A program made the position numbers and the translations under genes. Below, piece after piece: positions 12,359 to 25,412 of a stretch of DNA of 64,000 nucleotides. Positions within the stretch are counted from its first letter, which is position 1, and every line of letters starts with the position of its first letter. The stretch is from contig OU015523.1 in assembly GCA_907165065.1 (NCBI GenBank), positions 124,185,023 through 124,249,022 of the forward strand. The letters run 5' to 3'. The stretch comes from Caprimulgus europaeus. Its lineage: Eukaryota > Chordata > Aves > Caprimulgiformes > Caprimulgidae. The notes beneath the pieces were generated by a model, which had not been told where the DNA came from, searched no databases, and saw only the letters and a program-made list of their open reading frames with translations.

Positions 12359-12561
12359 ACTGCTGCAGGGCTGTTGGTCCACCAGAAACTCGTGAGACCA
12401 CTCTTTTGGTGTGGGACAGAAACACAGGAGCATGGAAGACACCCAGCAGCGATAATTTACTGTCAATCATCAGCTGTATGGAGATGTCTATGAGTGCAAG
12501 ATCTGGCTGGATGGTGCTCCAGTGCCAGAGATGTGCAAACATGTCCCTCCCTCTTCATCTT

Positions 12562-12730
12562 ATGGAATCATGGAATGGTTTGGGTTGGAAGGGACCTCAA
12601 AGCTCCTCCAGTCCCAACCCCCTGCCAGCAGCAGGGACACCTTCCACTAGACCAGGTTGCTCAAAGCCTCAGCCAACCTGGCTGAGAACACTTCCAGGGA
12701 GGGGGCATCCACAACTTCCTTGGGCAACCA
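12562..12730 (-). mobile_element. CR1 group A, short 3' fragment
   Basis: Tip ATGGAATCATGGAATGG to about TTGGGCAACC. Confidence 0.88.
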
Positions 12731-13835
12731 AGGATCTTCTCAAAGAGAAAACCAGGAGGTTTGGGGGAAGTGAGAGATTCAGATGCAATTTCTCCTCCAC
12801 TCGAGCACTGATCCCATTCTGCTCTGAGCCTGTGCCCTCCTCCTGAAGGTTTGCAAGTCATTAAGGATTTCCAAGGGGCCTTGCTTTATTTTCCATGGTA
12901 GGCTGCACTCCTGAACATCACGCTGGAGAGTTAACTCCCACTGCTGAGACAGAAACATTCTTTCATTTATGCTTTTATTCAACATTAAATTCATTTTTTT
13001 TTCTTTTTTTGCCTCTGGATTTCACAAAGGTTTTAATTTCCATGACTGATGAGACAATTTATGTCGATGTTCTATGAATCCTTCCTCTGTGGTTTCTCCT
13101 CTCCACATCAGACCTACCAAAAATAAAAATAATCAAGGTAATTTGGGTTGGAGACAGCTGGGAGCTTGCCACAGCTCTGCATGTTCTGTACATTAAACCA
13201 TGGCTCCTCAGAGAATCCATCACTTAAACCTACATGAAAGGTGAACCAAGGAGGTTTCTATGAACATTAATATCTCCTGGTCCTTTACAAGAGCTACAGT
13301 CCACAGAGGTTACAATCCAGCCATGACTATCTAGTATAATTTGAGGTCTATCTCCTACCAGTGTCTTCTAGATTTGGTTTCACCTCACACCTCTGCTGTT
13401 CTTTGAAAAATAAAGAGATTTTTATTTGTTATCTCTTGGATCCCTGGCAAATTCTACTGGTGGGAGCTGGGCAAGCAATGTGAACTGAGCAAGGGTCTCT
13501 GCAGTACTGGGACTGGTCTATCTCCCCATGAGGACTTCTAGCCAATGTGGTTAATGTTCAGGATGTGTTTTAAGTGGAAAAGAGAAAAATATGAACCAGA
13601 TGTGCTTGGAGAAAATTCTGTGAATTAACTGGAGTAGAAAATGGCAACAAAAGGACAAAGCAGATGATTCTACAGTATATATGATATATATATTTTTTGC
13701 TTCCCTCTGCCAACTTTATTTGTGGTGGATACAACCTTGAGACTCGTATAAAGTTTGCAATAAGCTTAATTCTCCAGGCAGTCCCATCACCGTGTGCCTG
13801 AGCACCTCAAAACTGTGGGTGCATTTGTTCTTGGG

Positions 13836-14258
13836 ATGAAGGGAGTGGAGCATCTCCCTTCTGAGGAAAGGCTGAGGGAGCTGGGGTTCTTCAGCTTGGA
13901 GAAGAGGAGGCTGAGGGGTGGCCTCATTAATGTTGATCAATATCTGAAGGGTGAGTGTCAGGAGGATGGGGCCAGGCTCTTCTCAGTGATGTCCAAAGGT
14001 AGGACAAGGGGCAATGTAGGTTGGGGCATTGGGGGTTCCATGTAAACATAAGGAAAAGCTTTTTCAGTGTGAGACTGACAGGACACTGGGACAGGCTGCC
14101 CAGAGAGGGTGTGGAGTCTCCTTCTCTGGAGACATTCAAAACCCACCTGGATGCTTTCCTGTGTGACCCACTGTAGGTGCTTCTGCTCTGGCAGGGGGGT
14201 TGGACTGGATGATCTCCTGAGGTCCCTTCCAACCCCCACCATGCTGTGATTCTGTGAT
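13836..14258 (+). mobile_element. CR1 group C, 3' fragment
   Basis: From [20 protein letters not shown] through [20 protein letters not shown] to the tip CTGTGATTCTGTGAT. Confidence 0.9.
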
Positions 14259-14877
14259 ATTCACCCCACCAGACCCCAAGACACCCACCTTAGGGGACCC
14301 ACTAGTGTCCCTAAATAGCTGATGGGCACCTAGAGAGGATGGTTCAGAGCACTTACGAGGAGAAAAACAATGACCATGATTTCCCTCTGCAGAGCAACGT
14401 TTTTCTCCAGGGAAGACCCAGAAGGAGGAATGAGGGATCAGATCCCTCATCCTATCCCACAACATCCTCTTAATATCCATGTGTGAGTTTAGAAATATCT
14501 GTTCTGCTCTGGAAGGGCAGAGAAGTGATGGATGTGGAGCTTTCTTCTCCTCTGCATTATTAATCAAGGCAGTGAAAGCACCAACCCAGCCTCTGCGTGA
14601 AAAGCGTGTGCCCTACTTTTCAGGGACATAAAAAGGCGAGTGGTAATGAAGGAACTGAAAACAAAACCACCACCTCAGGAAGACAGAATGCCTGGGAGGG
14701 AACATGCACCAGGATTAATGAAGATCTACTCCTTTTTTTTCCCTTTCTTGTTTTAAATTGCCCTGCCTCACGTCTCTGCAGTGAAGGGATTTGAGATGTT
14801 CCCTCTTACCTACTTGAAAGGAATTTTATTTATTTATTTTTTTAATAACACTGTCCTAAATAACAGTATTTATTATT

Positions 14878-15540
14878 GGGGGTTGGTGGACAGCAGCTGA
14901 ACAGGAGTCAGCAGAGTGCCCAGGTAGCCAAGAAGGCCAAGGGCATCCTGGCCTGGATCAGCACCAGTGTGGCCAGGAGGAGCAGGGAAGTTCTCTTCCC
15001 CCTGCTTTGGGCACTGGTGAGGCCGCAGCTCGAGTGCTGGGTTCAGTGTTGGGCCCCTGAGTCCAAGAAGGACCTGGAGGTGCTGGAGCGTGTCCAGAGA
15101 AGGGAGCGGAGCTGGGGAAGGGTCTGGAGCACAAGTGTGCTGAGTTCCCGGCTGAGGGAACTGGGGGTGTTGAGCCTGGAGAAAAGGAGGCTGAGGGGAG
15201 ACCTTGTGGCTCTGTCCAAGTCCCTTGGAGGAGGGTGGAGAGAGGTGGGGGTGGCTCTGTTCAACCAAGGAGCAAGGGACAGGACAAGAGGAAATGGGCT
15301 CCAGTTGTGGCCAGGGCAGTTGAGATGGGATGTGAGGAAGAATTTCTTTGCTGAAAGGGTTCTGAGGCATTGGCAGGGGTTGCCCAGGGCAGTGGTGGAG
15401 TCCCCATCCCTGGAGGGATTGAAGAGTCGTGTAGACACAGTGCTGAGGGACATGGGTCAGTGGGGACTGGTCAGTGTTGGGTTCATGGTTGGACTTGATG
15501 AGCTTAAAGGGTTTTCCAGCCACTATGACTCTATGATTCT
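14878..15540 (+). mobile_element. CR1 group B, long 3' fragment with 262-codon open frame
   Basis: The open frame starts SQQSAQVAKKAKGILAWIST and includes [36 protein letters not shown] and [18 protein letters not shown]. It ends with GWDELKG-type 3' sequence and the tip ACTCTATGATTCT. It is the best preserved ORF2 C-terminus of this group here, and it lacks the catalytic domain. Confidence 0.94.
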
Positions 15541-15903
15541 AAATTCAGAAGTCACAAGCAAAGGATGCTCTTCCCACCCTTTTCAACCTCTATTCCAAGG
15601 ACTATTCCAGGGCACATTTGCCTGGTTAACCAACACATGGAACAGCAGAAATCCAAACAGGTGAAACTTTGGTTCATGATTGCTTTTTTAGTGATCCTGA
15701 AGGATTTCTGCCAGAAGGTACCACCACCCTCACAGCCCAAGAGGTCTGAAACAGAAGAACCTTGTTGGTGGGTGGGATGCTTTTGAGAGCAGCGATTCTG
15801 CTGGGAACATGCAACATCTCTTTCTGTAGTGAGGCAGCTAAAGGCTCAACATCCAAAATTCCTTAAAAATGCAGTTAGAATTGATCTGCTGGTGGTCAGT
15901 GTC

Positions 15904-16080
15904 CCAGGTTGGCCAGAGAAGCTGTGGCTGCTCCTCCCTGGAAGTGTTCTCGGCCAGGTTGGCTGAGGCTTTGAGCAACCTGGTCTAGTGGAAGGTGTCC
16001 CTGCTGCTGGCAGGGGGGTTGGAACTGGATGAGCTTTAAGGTCCCTTCCAACCCAAACCAGTCTGGAATTCTATGATTTT
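15904..16080 (+). mobile_element. CR1 group A, short 3' fragment
   Basis: Plus-strand version of the A tip, ending AACCAGTCTGGAATTCTATG. Confidence 0.9.
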
Positions 16081-16542
16081 AAATTGAAGCCAATCCCCTC
16101 TGATTCCCAGGGTGTTTGATGGACAGCATGAACCCCAGCAGCATGTTCTTCTCCACAGCAGGCTGATTTCCAGCCTCCTCTATGACAGCAGCTCATTCAA
16201 TTTGAGAACATGCTCTCCATAACAACACAGACAACTGGTTCTAACTCAGCCACTGAACCACAGTATCACTTTAACTCCATTCCATTTAACACAGTTGAGG
16301 ACATTTCCTTCTCTGTCACATGTACCCACTGCCAGAATATTTTATGGAATTTTTTTTGCAGTAGTTTTCTCTCAAAATAATTCTTATTTTTCTCCTTTAA
16401 CTCTGTTTTCCATAGAGAAGTGACCACTGATGGTGGGTGCAATGCTGGGAGGTCCTGAGTGGTGGAGCTCATGCCTGATTTCTGGAATTATTAATGTGGC
16501 ATCTTGGTTGTGGCAGAATCAGGGTCTTAAAAAATATAATTG

Positions 16543-16866
16543 AATAGAAACATAGTGGTTGGAAAAGACCTTTAAGATCATGGGGTCCAACCATAAACCC
16601 AACACTGCCAATTCCACTTCTAACCCATGTCCCTCAGCACCTCGTCTGTTAAATCCCACCAGGGAAGGTGACTCCACCACCCCCCTGGGCAGCTGTTCCA
16701 ATGCTTGACAATGCTTTGGGTGAAGAAGTTTTTCCTCAGATCCAACCTAAACCTCCCCTGGTGCAACTTGAGGCCATTTCTTCTCGTCCTGTCACTTGTT
16801 ACTTGGGAGAAGAGACTTATCCCCACATCTCCCCACCTTCCTTTCAGGGAGTTGTAGAGAGCAAAC
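16543..16866 (-). mobile_element. CR1 group B-like, 3' fragment
   Basis: Tip AAACATAGTGGTTGGAAAAG, running to the [20 protein letters not shown] region and ending near AACTCCCTG on the minus strand. Confidence 0.88.
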
Positions 16867-18576
16867 AAACACCAGCAGGGAGTTGCAAGTAGCTTGAAAA
16901 AAACCTAAATTTAAGCAAGTTCTGAGCCAGGATTGTCTCTGTAGCCTTTGCTCTGCCTCTAAACATCATGCTGATAGATGTTGTCCTCACTCAAACCACC
17001 ACACAGGGTTTTTTCTCCACTGCCACTTGTGCATCTCCAGCTCCTGAGCCACTGCTCTGAGTTTAGCAGAGTCCATAAAAGCATCTTTCCACATGGCCAA
17101 GCTGAGGGCTCTGAACCGTGCCTCCTATGAGATAAATCTCCAAATAATGGGGGGAAAAAACCCTGCTGTGATATTAAATTGTGTTGACTTGAAGAGCTGT
17201 GTGATTGTTTATGAGGATGGAGGTTTCTGCACAAGAGGAGGTGGGTTGAGGAGCACCAATTTGAACCTTCACCATTTCCTCACTAATTTAGTGCTTAGCA
17301 ATATCACACAGGAAGATTTTTATTCTCAATGTAAAATGACCTGTCAGCTTTTTGGACATTGAGGAGATTTCTAATATGAAAAATGATGAATAGGATTTTT
17401 TTATTATTATTTTTTTAAAGAATCATAAACAGAGAAATGAAATTTAAATGTTGAGATGGCTCCAAAAGGTTTTTCTTGCTCGAGCGTTAAGCTGCGTGAA
17501 AAAAGATCTGGGGAGGGGAGGGAGGGGGTCACAAAATGATCAGAGGATTATTATTTTTTTTTTAGAGAAAGCAAGTCAGTAAAGATTAGGATTGCACTTC
17601 AGAAAGGAGCATCAGGGGAGTGAACAAAAGGCTTGGCTGGCACAAAGAAGGTTGACCAGGGCTTTCGTTTCTCCTGTCACATCATGGAAATCTAAAGCAA
17701 CAGACAATTATCTGCCAGAAAATAATAAAGCAGTAACTCCAGCCTGAATTAATCTGCAGAACTGCTTGCTGTAAAGGAGTGTAGGGATAAAATAGAGCAA
17801 GGATCAAAGCATGGGGGAGGTTAAATATCTTTAATGAAAGAGAGGACACCCACAGCCACAGCCACCAGGACAAAGGAAGAGAAAAAAATCAAAGTCTTGG
17901 TGGTTTTGTGCTTATAAAAGCCACTGACTAACAAGGTTTGGGGCAGATTATTCCAGACCAAATGATTGTGAGGAAACTTCTGAAGGTTGATCTGGCTGTT
18001 TTCTAGGAGGAGAGACCAAGGTGGATGGACAACCTGGCCCTTGCTGAGTGTGGGGGCTCCTTTCTGCTGGGTGGAGGATGCAGGCTGTAGACCCCACTGC
18101 AGGAACGATGGAGCTCGAGAAGGGGTGGCCAAGGGCTCGCTGCTGCCCACCCATGCAAACCCCAATTTCCTTGTTCCCTCTTTGTCTTCTTAACCATTTC
18201 TTTGCTGTCTGGGTTGGGACATCCACTTCTTTCTTGTCTTTGCTGTGGGTGCAAGCAACTTCTCTACTGGAGAAAAGGAGGCTTGTCCTCCAGGCCTCTC
18301 CAGGACCTACTCTTTACACACCAGGTGGGTCCCATTTCTCAATCTATTCCTACTACCCTAACCTATGCCAAGAAAACAACCCCATAAAACATCACCCTAG
18401 AGGTCTCCTTCTGTGAGGATATCTTGACTATATATCAGAGTTACCTGAGAGATGATCTACAAACCCCACCTTGGGTTCCTGTTCCTCACAAGCATGGAGG
18501 ACATCCCAAGCAGGATTCATTTCAAGCTCTCCTGGTAGGACAGACAGGCATCCATGGGGAGTCTGTCCCCAAAGAT

Positions 18577-18641
18577 CATAGAATTATTTTGGTTGGAAAA
18601 GATCTTTAAGATCATGGAGTCCAACCATAAACCTAACATAT
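18577..18641 (-). mobile_element. CR1 group B, tip only
   Basis: About 65 bp: CATAGAATTATTTTGGTTGG through AACCATAAACCTAACA. Confidence 0.8.
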
Positions 18642-20388
18642 GTGTTTCTGGAGAGGACTTTCCACTGAATGCAGAGAGATTTGGGCTGGAAGGGTTAGAG
18701 AACATTAGTCCGTGTTGTGAAGACGACTCTTTGTGGACAGGTGGGAATTACTCCATGACTCCTGCTTTGAAGTAACTACTCTGACTTAAAAACAGTGGAA
18801 GGTCCACTTCTTCTGGAATAAGAAGTGTCCTTGATGGAAGTTAATTGACAGCAGCTCCCATGATTAATTTACATTCTGTCCTCACCTTCATGAATCTTCT
18901 ACCATTGGCTATAAGCAATTCTCCCATCTCCTCACCTCATGCAGATGAGGTGTTCAATCCTCAAAGTGATGGACAGGGGATGTCTGGGTTTGTACTCATG
19001 CCACCCACATGCTTTGATGACTTTCTCCTCACCAGCTCTCTCCAGCCAGGTGGGAAGGTCCTGGATATGTGTGTGTCCTCCTCCATCTAGACCTTTCTCT
19101 GCATCCACAGAGCAACATAACTGAAGCCATGGGTTGGGTACGTGTTTGGCCAAGAGACAACAGCAGAAAACAGATAGAAGAGGGATGTGGAGAGATGGTG
19201 CTCAACAGCAGAAAAGGGAAGGAGCTTGGCAACCTCATCATGGGCTTTTGTCCAAAAAAAACCCTCCATGGCTAATGGAGGAATTCAAATGAGAAATGGC
19301 TTTGTGGGTGATGAGAGGAGAGAAGCAGCTCTCCTGGACCTGGTTAAAGCAGTGGTTTGGGAAAAGGACTTCTGTACCAGCTCTCCAGAAGGATGGAGGA
19401 GAAATTGCCAAGGCCAGAGAGAGCAGAAAGAGCAGAGCTCCAGCCAAAGGGCTGAGCTATGGAGGACCAACACGTTACCCCTTGGCCTGGCTGGCAGGAT
19501 GGTTCAGGACTGGTGGCTGGTGTGACAAATGAGGACCTCCCTGAAAAACAAAGACCTTGTACCTGCAAGTCATGTTTCCCAGAGAGAGATGGGGAGTAGT
19601 GGAGAAGGGAATGAAGGAGAGAGCCTGGCTGAGCTTTCATGGAAAGCTGGAAGGGGAAGATGACAACCAGATCCCAATGGACACGCTGTGGCAGAGGTAG
19701 AAAACAACTGGTCAAACTGGGAAAGCCTAGGGAAAACAAGATTTTATGGAGAAGAGTGCAGCTGATGCTGTCAAAGATAACCAGCACACCAAGGATACAC
19801 CAGAAGAGCTTCTGAGTTTGGCCAGAAGAGCTTGCTGCATCTTTGGAAAAGCCATTTTAGGTCAGTGTGAAGGGCAGGAGCTGGACAGAAGAAGACACTG
19901 GGATAGACTCAGAGTCTGTCAGTGCCACAGGAAAGCAGGGGACAGAAAAGACAGGGCATGGAAGACCCAGACACCAAAGAGGACGTGGTTGTTGACATTT
20001 CTGCATCTATGACATGGAAGGAGGAGTGAAGAACAAGCAGGGGGAAGGGGAAGACAATCTCGGGGACACAGCACGCAGCGTTCAGAAAATATCAGAAGTT
20101 GTCAAGGTGGAGGTAACACAGTGATGAGGATTGCAAAAATTCCTGGGATTAGGAATAAGACACAATTTAGAGCTCAAAAGTACTTTGCAAGATGGAGAAA
20201 TATTCCCAAGGGAGGGCGTGAAGTTAACAGTTGAGGTAGGAAGAGCTTAACACAAGTCCCTTCCGTGGAATACATTTGCTGCCAAGCACATGGACACTTG
20301 GTGGGGTTTTCTACATCAAGCAGGACAAGGTAAATCCTCCTGCAGGCTCCAACCTGCCCAAATCTCATCTCCACACACAAGTTTTTAC

Positions 20389-20469
20389 CTGGGGCGTAGC
20401 CGGGGCTGCTGGTTGGATACATGTTGGGGTTGTAGGCTGGAGCAGCGGTGGGATAACCCGTCGGATAAC
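20389..20469 (-). CDS. FAM168A: FAM168A coding exon ([18 protein letters not shown] segment)
   Basis: The minus strand reads [20 protein letters not shown] followed by SSPGYAP, the Tyr/Pro-rich N-terminal region of FAM168A (mammalian TGYPTAYPAAAPAYNP from memory). The acceptor is CTCCTCACAG with AG at 20471-20470, and the donor is GTAAAA with GT at 20388-20387. The exon is 81 bp, phase 1-1: the leading GT completes a Gly codon and the trailing G is completed by CT of the next exon (Ala). The direct splice to 10000 gives YAP|ATLLMK, matching the mammalian isoform that lacks the nine-residue EFQFLHSAY insert. Low-complexity Y-P-A-N composition suggests a disordered segment. The upstream start exon was not found in the window. 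FAM168B is the alternative, but the downstream ATLLMKQAW exon is specific to FAM168A. Confidence 0.92.
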
Positions 20470-21278
20470 CTGTGAGGAGAAACACAAAAAGGGAGAAATT
20501 AGGCATTTGTCAACAGGGAGAGAGGAGAAGACAACATCCCTGGAAAGCAATAAACAACCTGTGTGAACAAAGAGACCATCAGCACAGCTGGGAGGTGTAT
20601 TCTCAGTTGACCAAGGTATAGGAAGGACTATGGATGTGCTCTACAGACTTCCACGTGACATCATCAATATTTCATCTTTATTCCTCTAGAAAATGAGGAC
20701 AATAACCAGAATGCAGATCACAGGAACATTCAATGTGCTCTGAAGAAAACAACTGAGAAAATAAATGTCCTAAATGCAGAATTCAGCTACGAAAAACCAC
20801 CAGCACAGCCATATTTGAAAGGTTTTACTTGACTTGATCACCATCACACTTTGCATCCTAACAGGAGACCTCAGCACCCAGCCCCAGTCCTTGGTGCTCA
20901 GCACTTCCATTAAGCAGAGCTTCTTGCTAAAGGGAAGGTAGTGACGTGGCATGAAAACACTCCAGCCCTTCTATTCACTCATGGCTGCACAACTGCCATC
21001 CCTGGGAGGGACCTAATTACCTGCCAGGCCACCTGGAAGGAACACGCGGGGAAGCTCGTACCCTGGGAAGCTGCAGGAGGTTTTAATGGGCACTTTAGAA
21101 AAGGTTGCAGAGCATCTTCAATTTTCATCATCTTCACTCAGATCGGTCACAGGGAGTTCAGAGGAAATCATCTAAGCACTCAGCTACATGGAGGCTTGGA
21201 AATCACCACACACTGCAGACCCAAGTCCCTGCGTCCACCCACACACAGGGCAGATGGCTGGCACCAAACTCTTAGACA

Positions 21279-21735
21279 CATGGAATTGTTTTGGTTGGAA
21301 AAGACCTTTGAGATCATCGAGTCCAACAATAAATCTAACACTGCCAAGTCCACCTCTAAACCATGGCCCTAAGCACCTCATCTAGACAGCTTTTAAATCC
21401 CTCCAGGGATGGGGACTCCACCACTGCCCTGGGCAACCCCTGCCAATGCCTCAGAACCCTTTCAGCAAAGAAATTCTTCCTCACATCCCATCTCAGCTGC
21501 CCTGGCCACAACTGGAGCCCATTTCCTCTTGTCCTGTCCCTTGCTCCTTGGTTGGACAGACCCACCCCCACCTCTCTCCACCCTCCTCCAAGGGACTTGG
21601 ACAGAGCCACAAGGTCTCCCCTCAGCCTCCTTTTCTCCAGGCTCAGCACCCCCAGTTCCCTCAGCCGGGAACTCAGCACACTTGTGCTCCAGACCCTTCC
21701 CCAGCTCCGCTGCCCTTCTCTGGACACGCTCCATC
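21279..21735 (-). mobile_element. CR1 group B, 3' fragment
   Basis: Tip ATGGAATTGTTTTGGTTGG to ..GACACGCTCCAT. The minus strand reads [20 protein letters not shown] and the following [16 protein letters not shown]. Confidence 0.93.
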
Positions 21736-22299
21736 ATTTCAATGTCTTTCTCTACTTCACTATTAGTTCTTGTCCTCCATGAGGACCACAGAGACAACCT
21801 CCACACCTCAGTCTGCTTTATTTTGCTTTTGTTTCCTGCCCTACCTCCATTTCTTGGAAGTCTTCCTGACTGGAAATAGCAGCACTCGAATAACTCCATC
21901 TCTTCTCACGTGCTCCTGTGGAAACGCCTCCGACAGACCCAACGGGACACGTTCATCTTCTTTTGTTGGCACAGAGTTTGGCTTTGCTGTGCTTCACCAC
22001 CCCAGCCATGGCCTCAGTTTATCTGTGCATCTCATTGGCCATGGTCCCAGAGCAGAGCCAACCCAACAGCAGACAAAATGACCCTTGGAGAGTCTTTCCA
22101 TGCCAAGCTCCACTGATGCTGTCTGCTGGTTGCCAGCAAAGGCTGGAAAGAGGTAATTAAAAGTCCATTCACACCCCATCTCTTTTTTTTGGCTTTATTA
22201 AAGGCAATTGTGGGTTTTTCCTCCTCTTTCTGAGCATCAAGACAAACACAATCCTCATCTCTCCTTCCCATGCTCCAAAGCTCAAGGTTCTTCAACAAC

Positions 22300-22560
22300 A
22301 TGGAGATATCTCAAACCTGCCACTCGGCACAGAGCCGACGACTGCGGCAAAAAAACCTGGAGGTTCATTTGAATAAATCTAATTTAACAATCATGCCCAG
22401 TGTACTGGAATAAATGACTGTGTGTTCTACCCTCTCATTTTCATCAGTGATAGATTTGGCTTCTAAATCAGGTTAATTAAAAATGGCTGTAGTTAATGTG
22501 GGATAAGCAGCAGTTTAACAGATTTTGATGTATGTATGTATTTATTTATTTATTTTTAGG
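22300..22560. other. Possible conserved non-coding element
   Basis: Repeat-free patch with TCGGCACAGAGCCGACGACT (an inverted pair TCGGC..GCCGA) followed by TAAT-rich sequence (TCTAATTTAACAATC, GGTTAATTAAAAATGG). It looks like developmental enhancer-type sequence. No conservation data are available here. Confidence 0.25.
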
Positions 22561-22873
22561 CTACATAAAACTGGGTTGTCATCATCCTCAGGAATAGACA
22601 CAGCCTTTTAGTAATCAAGAAGCTCCTTGGGAAGTTATTTGCAGATCCAGTGATTGCAAGCAGAACATTAATGATGAAGATCTTAAATCAGAAATATCCC
22701 TGCCTACTCCCTGCTTCATTAGAAGAGAACCATTTCTTCACCAGCACTTTCATCACTCCAGGGTTCTCCCATTGCCTGCTTGAGCTTGATGATCCCACTT
22801 TGCCTCCTGACCAACCTAGCTAGGGGTGTAAAACCAACTCCAGCTCACTTCTGGACCACACAAAGCATATTTT

Positions 22874-23002
22874 CATAGAATCCCAGACTTGGTTTGGGTT
22901 GGAAGAGACCTTAAAACTCATCCAGTTCCAACCCCCCTGCCAGCAGCAGGGACACCTTCCACTAGACCAGGTTGCTCAAAACCTCATCCAACCTGGATGA
23001 GA
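22874..23002 (-). mobile_element. CR1 group A, short 3' fragment
   Basis: CATAGAATCCCAGACTTGG to ACCTCATCCAACCTGG, then abrupt loss of similarity. Confidence 0.86.
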
Positions 23003-25080
23003 TCCAGATGACAGCCTCTTGGGTCACCAAGAGGTTCTTCTAGTCTTTGCTGCTGATTAATCCCTCCAAGTAAGTCCTGAATCCCATGAACTGCTGTAGT
23101 AGTCCTTAATAGTAGTCCTTAACTAATCCTTAAGGACTAACTAGTCCTTAAGTCAACAACCTGGACCAACATAGTCCTGTGTGGCTACATGCAGCAAACA
23201 TTTCATCTGTGCCCTCTGAGATATCACTTGAAAACCCTTCTCTTTTACTTGAACCAAAATTTTCAACATTAGGTTTCGACGTAAAAAAGAAGTCTGAAAT
23301 AAACCAGAGCAACAGGAAAATTGTGGCTGTGGGTGAACTTCTCCATCCAGCCAATTACTGAAAGACTTCATGGTTATTTCAGGCAGATGGAGACAACCTG
23401 CCTGAAATTCAGGTCTTCTTTCTCTCTTTTTTTTGGGGGGGTTTAACATCTGCTTGGTAGGACTGCATCTTGCTTACTGTGGTAGCTTTTGTTGTTCTGA
23501 AAAGCAAGTTATGGCCATGTGCAGCATAATTTCATTTCAAATAAATATGATTTTATTATATCTTATTATATTTCATATTATATTTCATTTCAAATAAATA
23601 TGATTTTATTATTTATTTTTAAAATAATAAAAATTAATTTATTAATGAAATTATTTATTTGATTATCTATTGAGGAAGCTTTAATAGCTTCAGCTGTGAA
23701 AAGATGCAGCCAGCCCTGCTCTTCTCTACCTTCCACTCTGATCTCAGAAACTTGGATAAGTGCTGACCTCCAGCAAGAAAAACTTGTCCTTTCTATTTGA
23801 AGGGGAAAGGGAGATAGGAAAGGTGCAGGAAAATTAATGTGGTTTGCTCCTTTTTTGGACATACTGAAAGAGAAGAAAGTAGCAGAATCTGGGGCAATTT
23901 GTGCCGAGGGAAACACGCTTGAAAATTCCCAGCACTCAAAACCCACTGGGTGGAAAAATACATGAGATGTTTTTCTACCTTACTGGGTTTTTTAGCTATT
24001 AGGATTGATGTTTGTTGGCTTCAAATGACCACAAACGAGCTTCTTCAGGAAATCATGATGGTCTGCATGACTTACATCCCTTGAGGTATAAGACAAAGCC
24101 TCGACCCAATGACCAGGGAGAAGCTCAGGAGAGGTGGCAGCACCAAAGCACCTGGTACCTGCTCTGATCTTCCCCTTGGATACCCTAAGAGATCTCCTGT
24201 AAATCCCTGTTTCTCCTGGTGACCCTGCTTCCCTCCTGCCATGTTTTTGCCTCTTCACCTTGAATCTAAAATAACAAGTGGGCCAAAGCCACTTATTTTA
24301 TGTTGAGTGTTGCTCATCTTCATGGGCTTCCCGTTGGAGGCATGAAAACATCAAAGACAGAAAGAAAATATCCTTCACTTTCTACTTGTAGAGATCTACA
24401 CATGATGGGACCCTATCCCTGGAGAAGATCAGGGCCTTATGATGCAGCAGGAAGAAAATGAGATGAAAACTGATTGGAAAGAGAAGAGCACCTGAAGCTC
24501 CATCAAGTAGGTATTTTAAAGCCACTTTTAATTTTTAATGTATTTCTAAATGTTTCTACACCATTATTTCCAGCTCTGCTTCACCCCTTGGTTCAATGCT
24601 GCTGTTGATTAATGGCTTCTAGTTGATGAGTCCCAGCTACCTGCTCCCCCTTTTTCATAGCTTTAGGAGGTGAAGTAGTAAAGGTGTTCATGAAATAAAT
24701 TCAGAGAGTGGCATTTAGAGCCTTCAAATGTGTTTGTTTAGCCCAGGCTCCTTCATGATTCTACTCAGAACATCCATAATAAAGCAGTTAGCTGATATTT
24801 CCAGCTATATATATATATATTTTACTGCCTACATGTAAGACAGATGAGGCAACACAAGAGCCACTGGAAAAAGACTTGTGACACCTTGTAGGTGACCAAG
24901 ACAAAGCTCCAGAGGACCACGTGTGAGAGACAAAGTGACATTAAAACTCCATGGCAAAGGCTGTGGTGGAAGTTTTAGAAGGGAGTTCCCAATTCAAAGG
25001 TCTCCTCTCCATTTGTCTGCTTCCTGTCAAGGAGGCTTCAGCATAAACTACCCATCCTCACTGTATGCAACCAGCAGGCA

Positions 25081-25412
25081 TGGAATCATGGACTCACAGA
25101 CTGGTTTGGGTTGGGAGGGACCTTAAAGCTCCTCCAGTCCCAACCCCCCTGCCAGCAGCAGGGACACCTTCCACTAGACCAGGTTGCTCAAAGCCTCAGC
25201 CAACCTGGCCGAGAACACTTCCAGGGAGGAGCAGCCACAGCTTCTCTGCCCAACCTGGGACAGGGTCTCACCTTGCTCATCAGAAAAACTTTCCTCCTTA
25301 TATTCAGAATAAACCTACCCTCTTTCTGTTTTAAACCATTGTCTCTTGTCCTGTCACTGCAGGGCTTGGTAAAAAGCCTCCCTCCACCTTCCTTACAGGC
25401 TTCTCTTCAGCT
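25081..25412 (-). mobile_element. CR1 group A, 3' fragment, mosaic 5' part
   Basis: TGGAATCATGGACTCACAG to about TTCTCTTCAG. The first 180 bp match the other group A copies closely. The rest (GCTCATCAGAAAAACTTTCC onward) is a more diverged version, possibly a recombinant or a different A subgroup. Confidence 0.85.

Larger units (their letters stand above)
10001..20388 (-). other. FAM168A: FAM168A intron between the two recognised exons
   Basis: About 10.4 kb bounded by a GTAAAA donor at 20388 and a CTCAAG acceptor at 10001 (minus strand). It holds the collapsed LTR and nine CR1 pieces listed separately. The remaining unique stretches (10001-11512, 11602-12107, 12730-13835, 14259-14877, 15541-15903, 16081-16542, 16867-18576, 18642-20388) show no exon I can support. 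Part of 10980-11130 and 17450-17790 looks like conserved non-coding sequence (TAAT-rich, scattered CpG). 19180-20150 is purine-rich and unrecognised. The 27-bp micro-exon for EFQFLHSAY, known to me in mammals, was looked for and not found. Confidence 0.85.

Noticed and set aside
14640..14680. Minus-strand TTTTCAGTTCCTTCATTACC resembling the FQFLH part of the FAM168A micro-exon
   Set aside because: Only five residues fit, the sequence then diverges from HSAY, and there is no acceptor or donor at the right phase.
14876..15664. 262-codon open frame that could be taken for a host gene
   Set aside because: Its blocks ([25 protein letters not shown]) are the CR1 ORF2 C-terminus and recur in many copies in this window. 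The end simply reads past the element.
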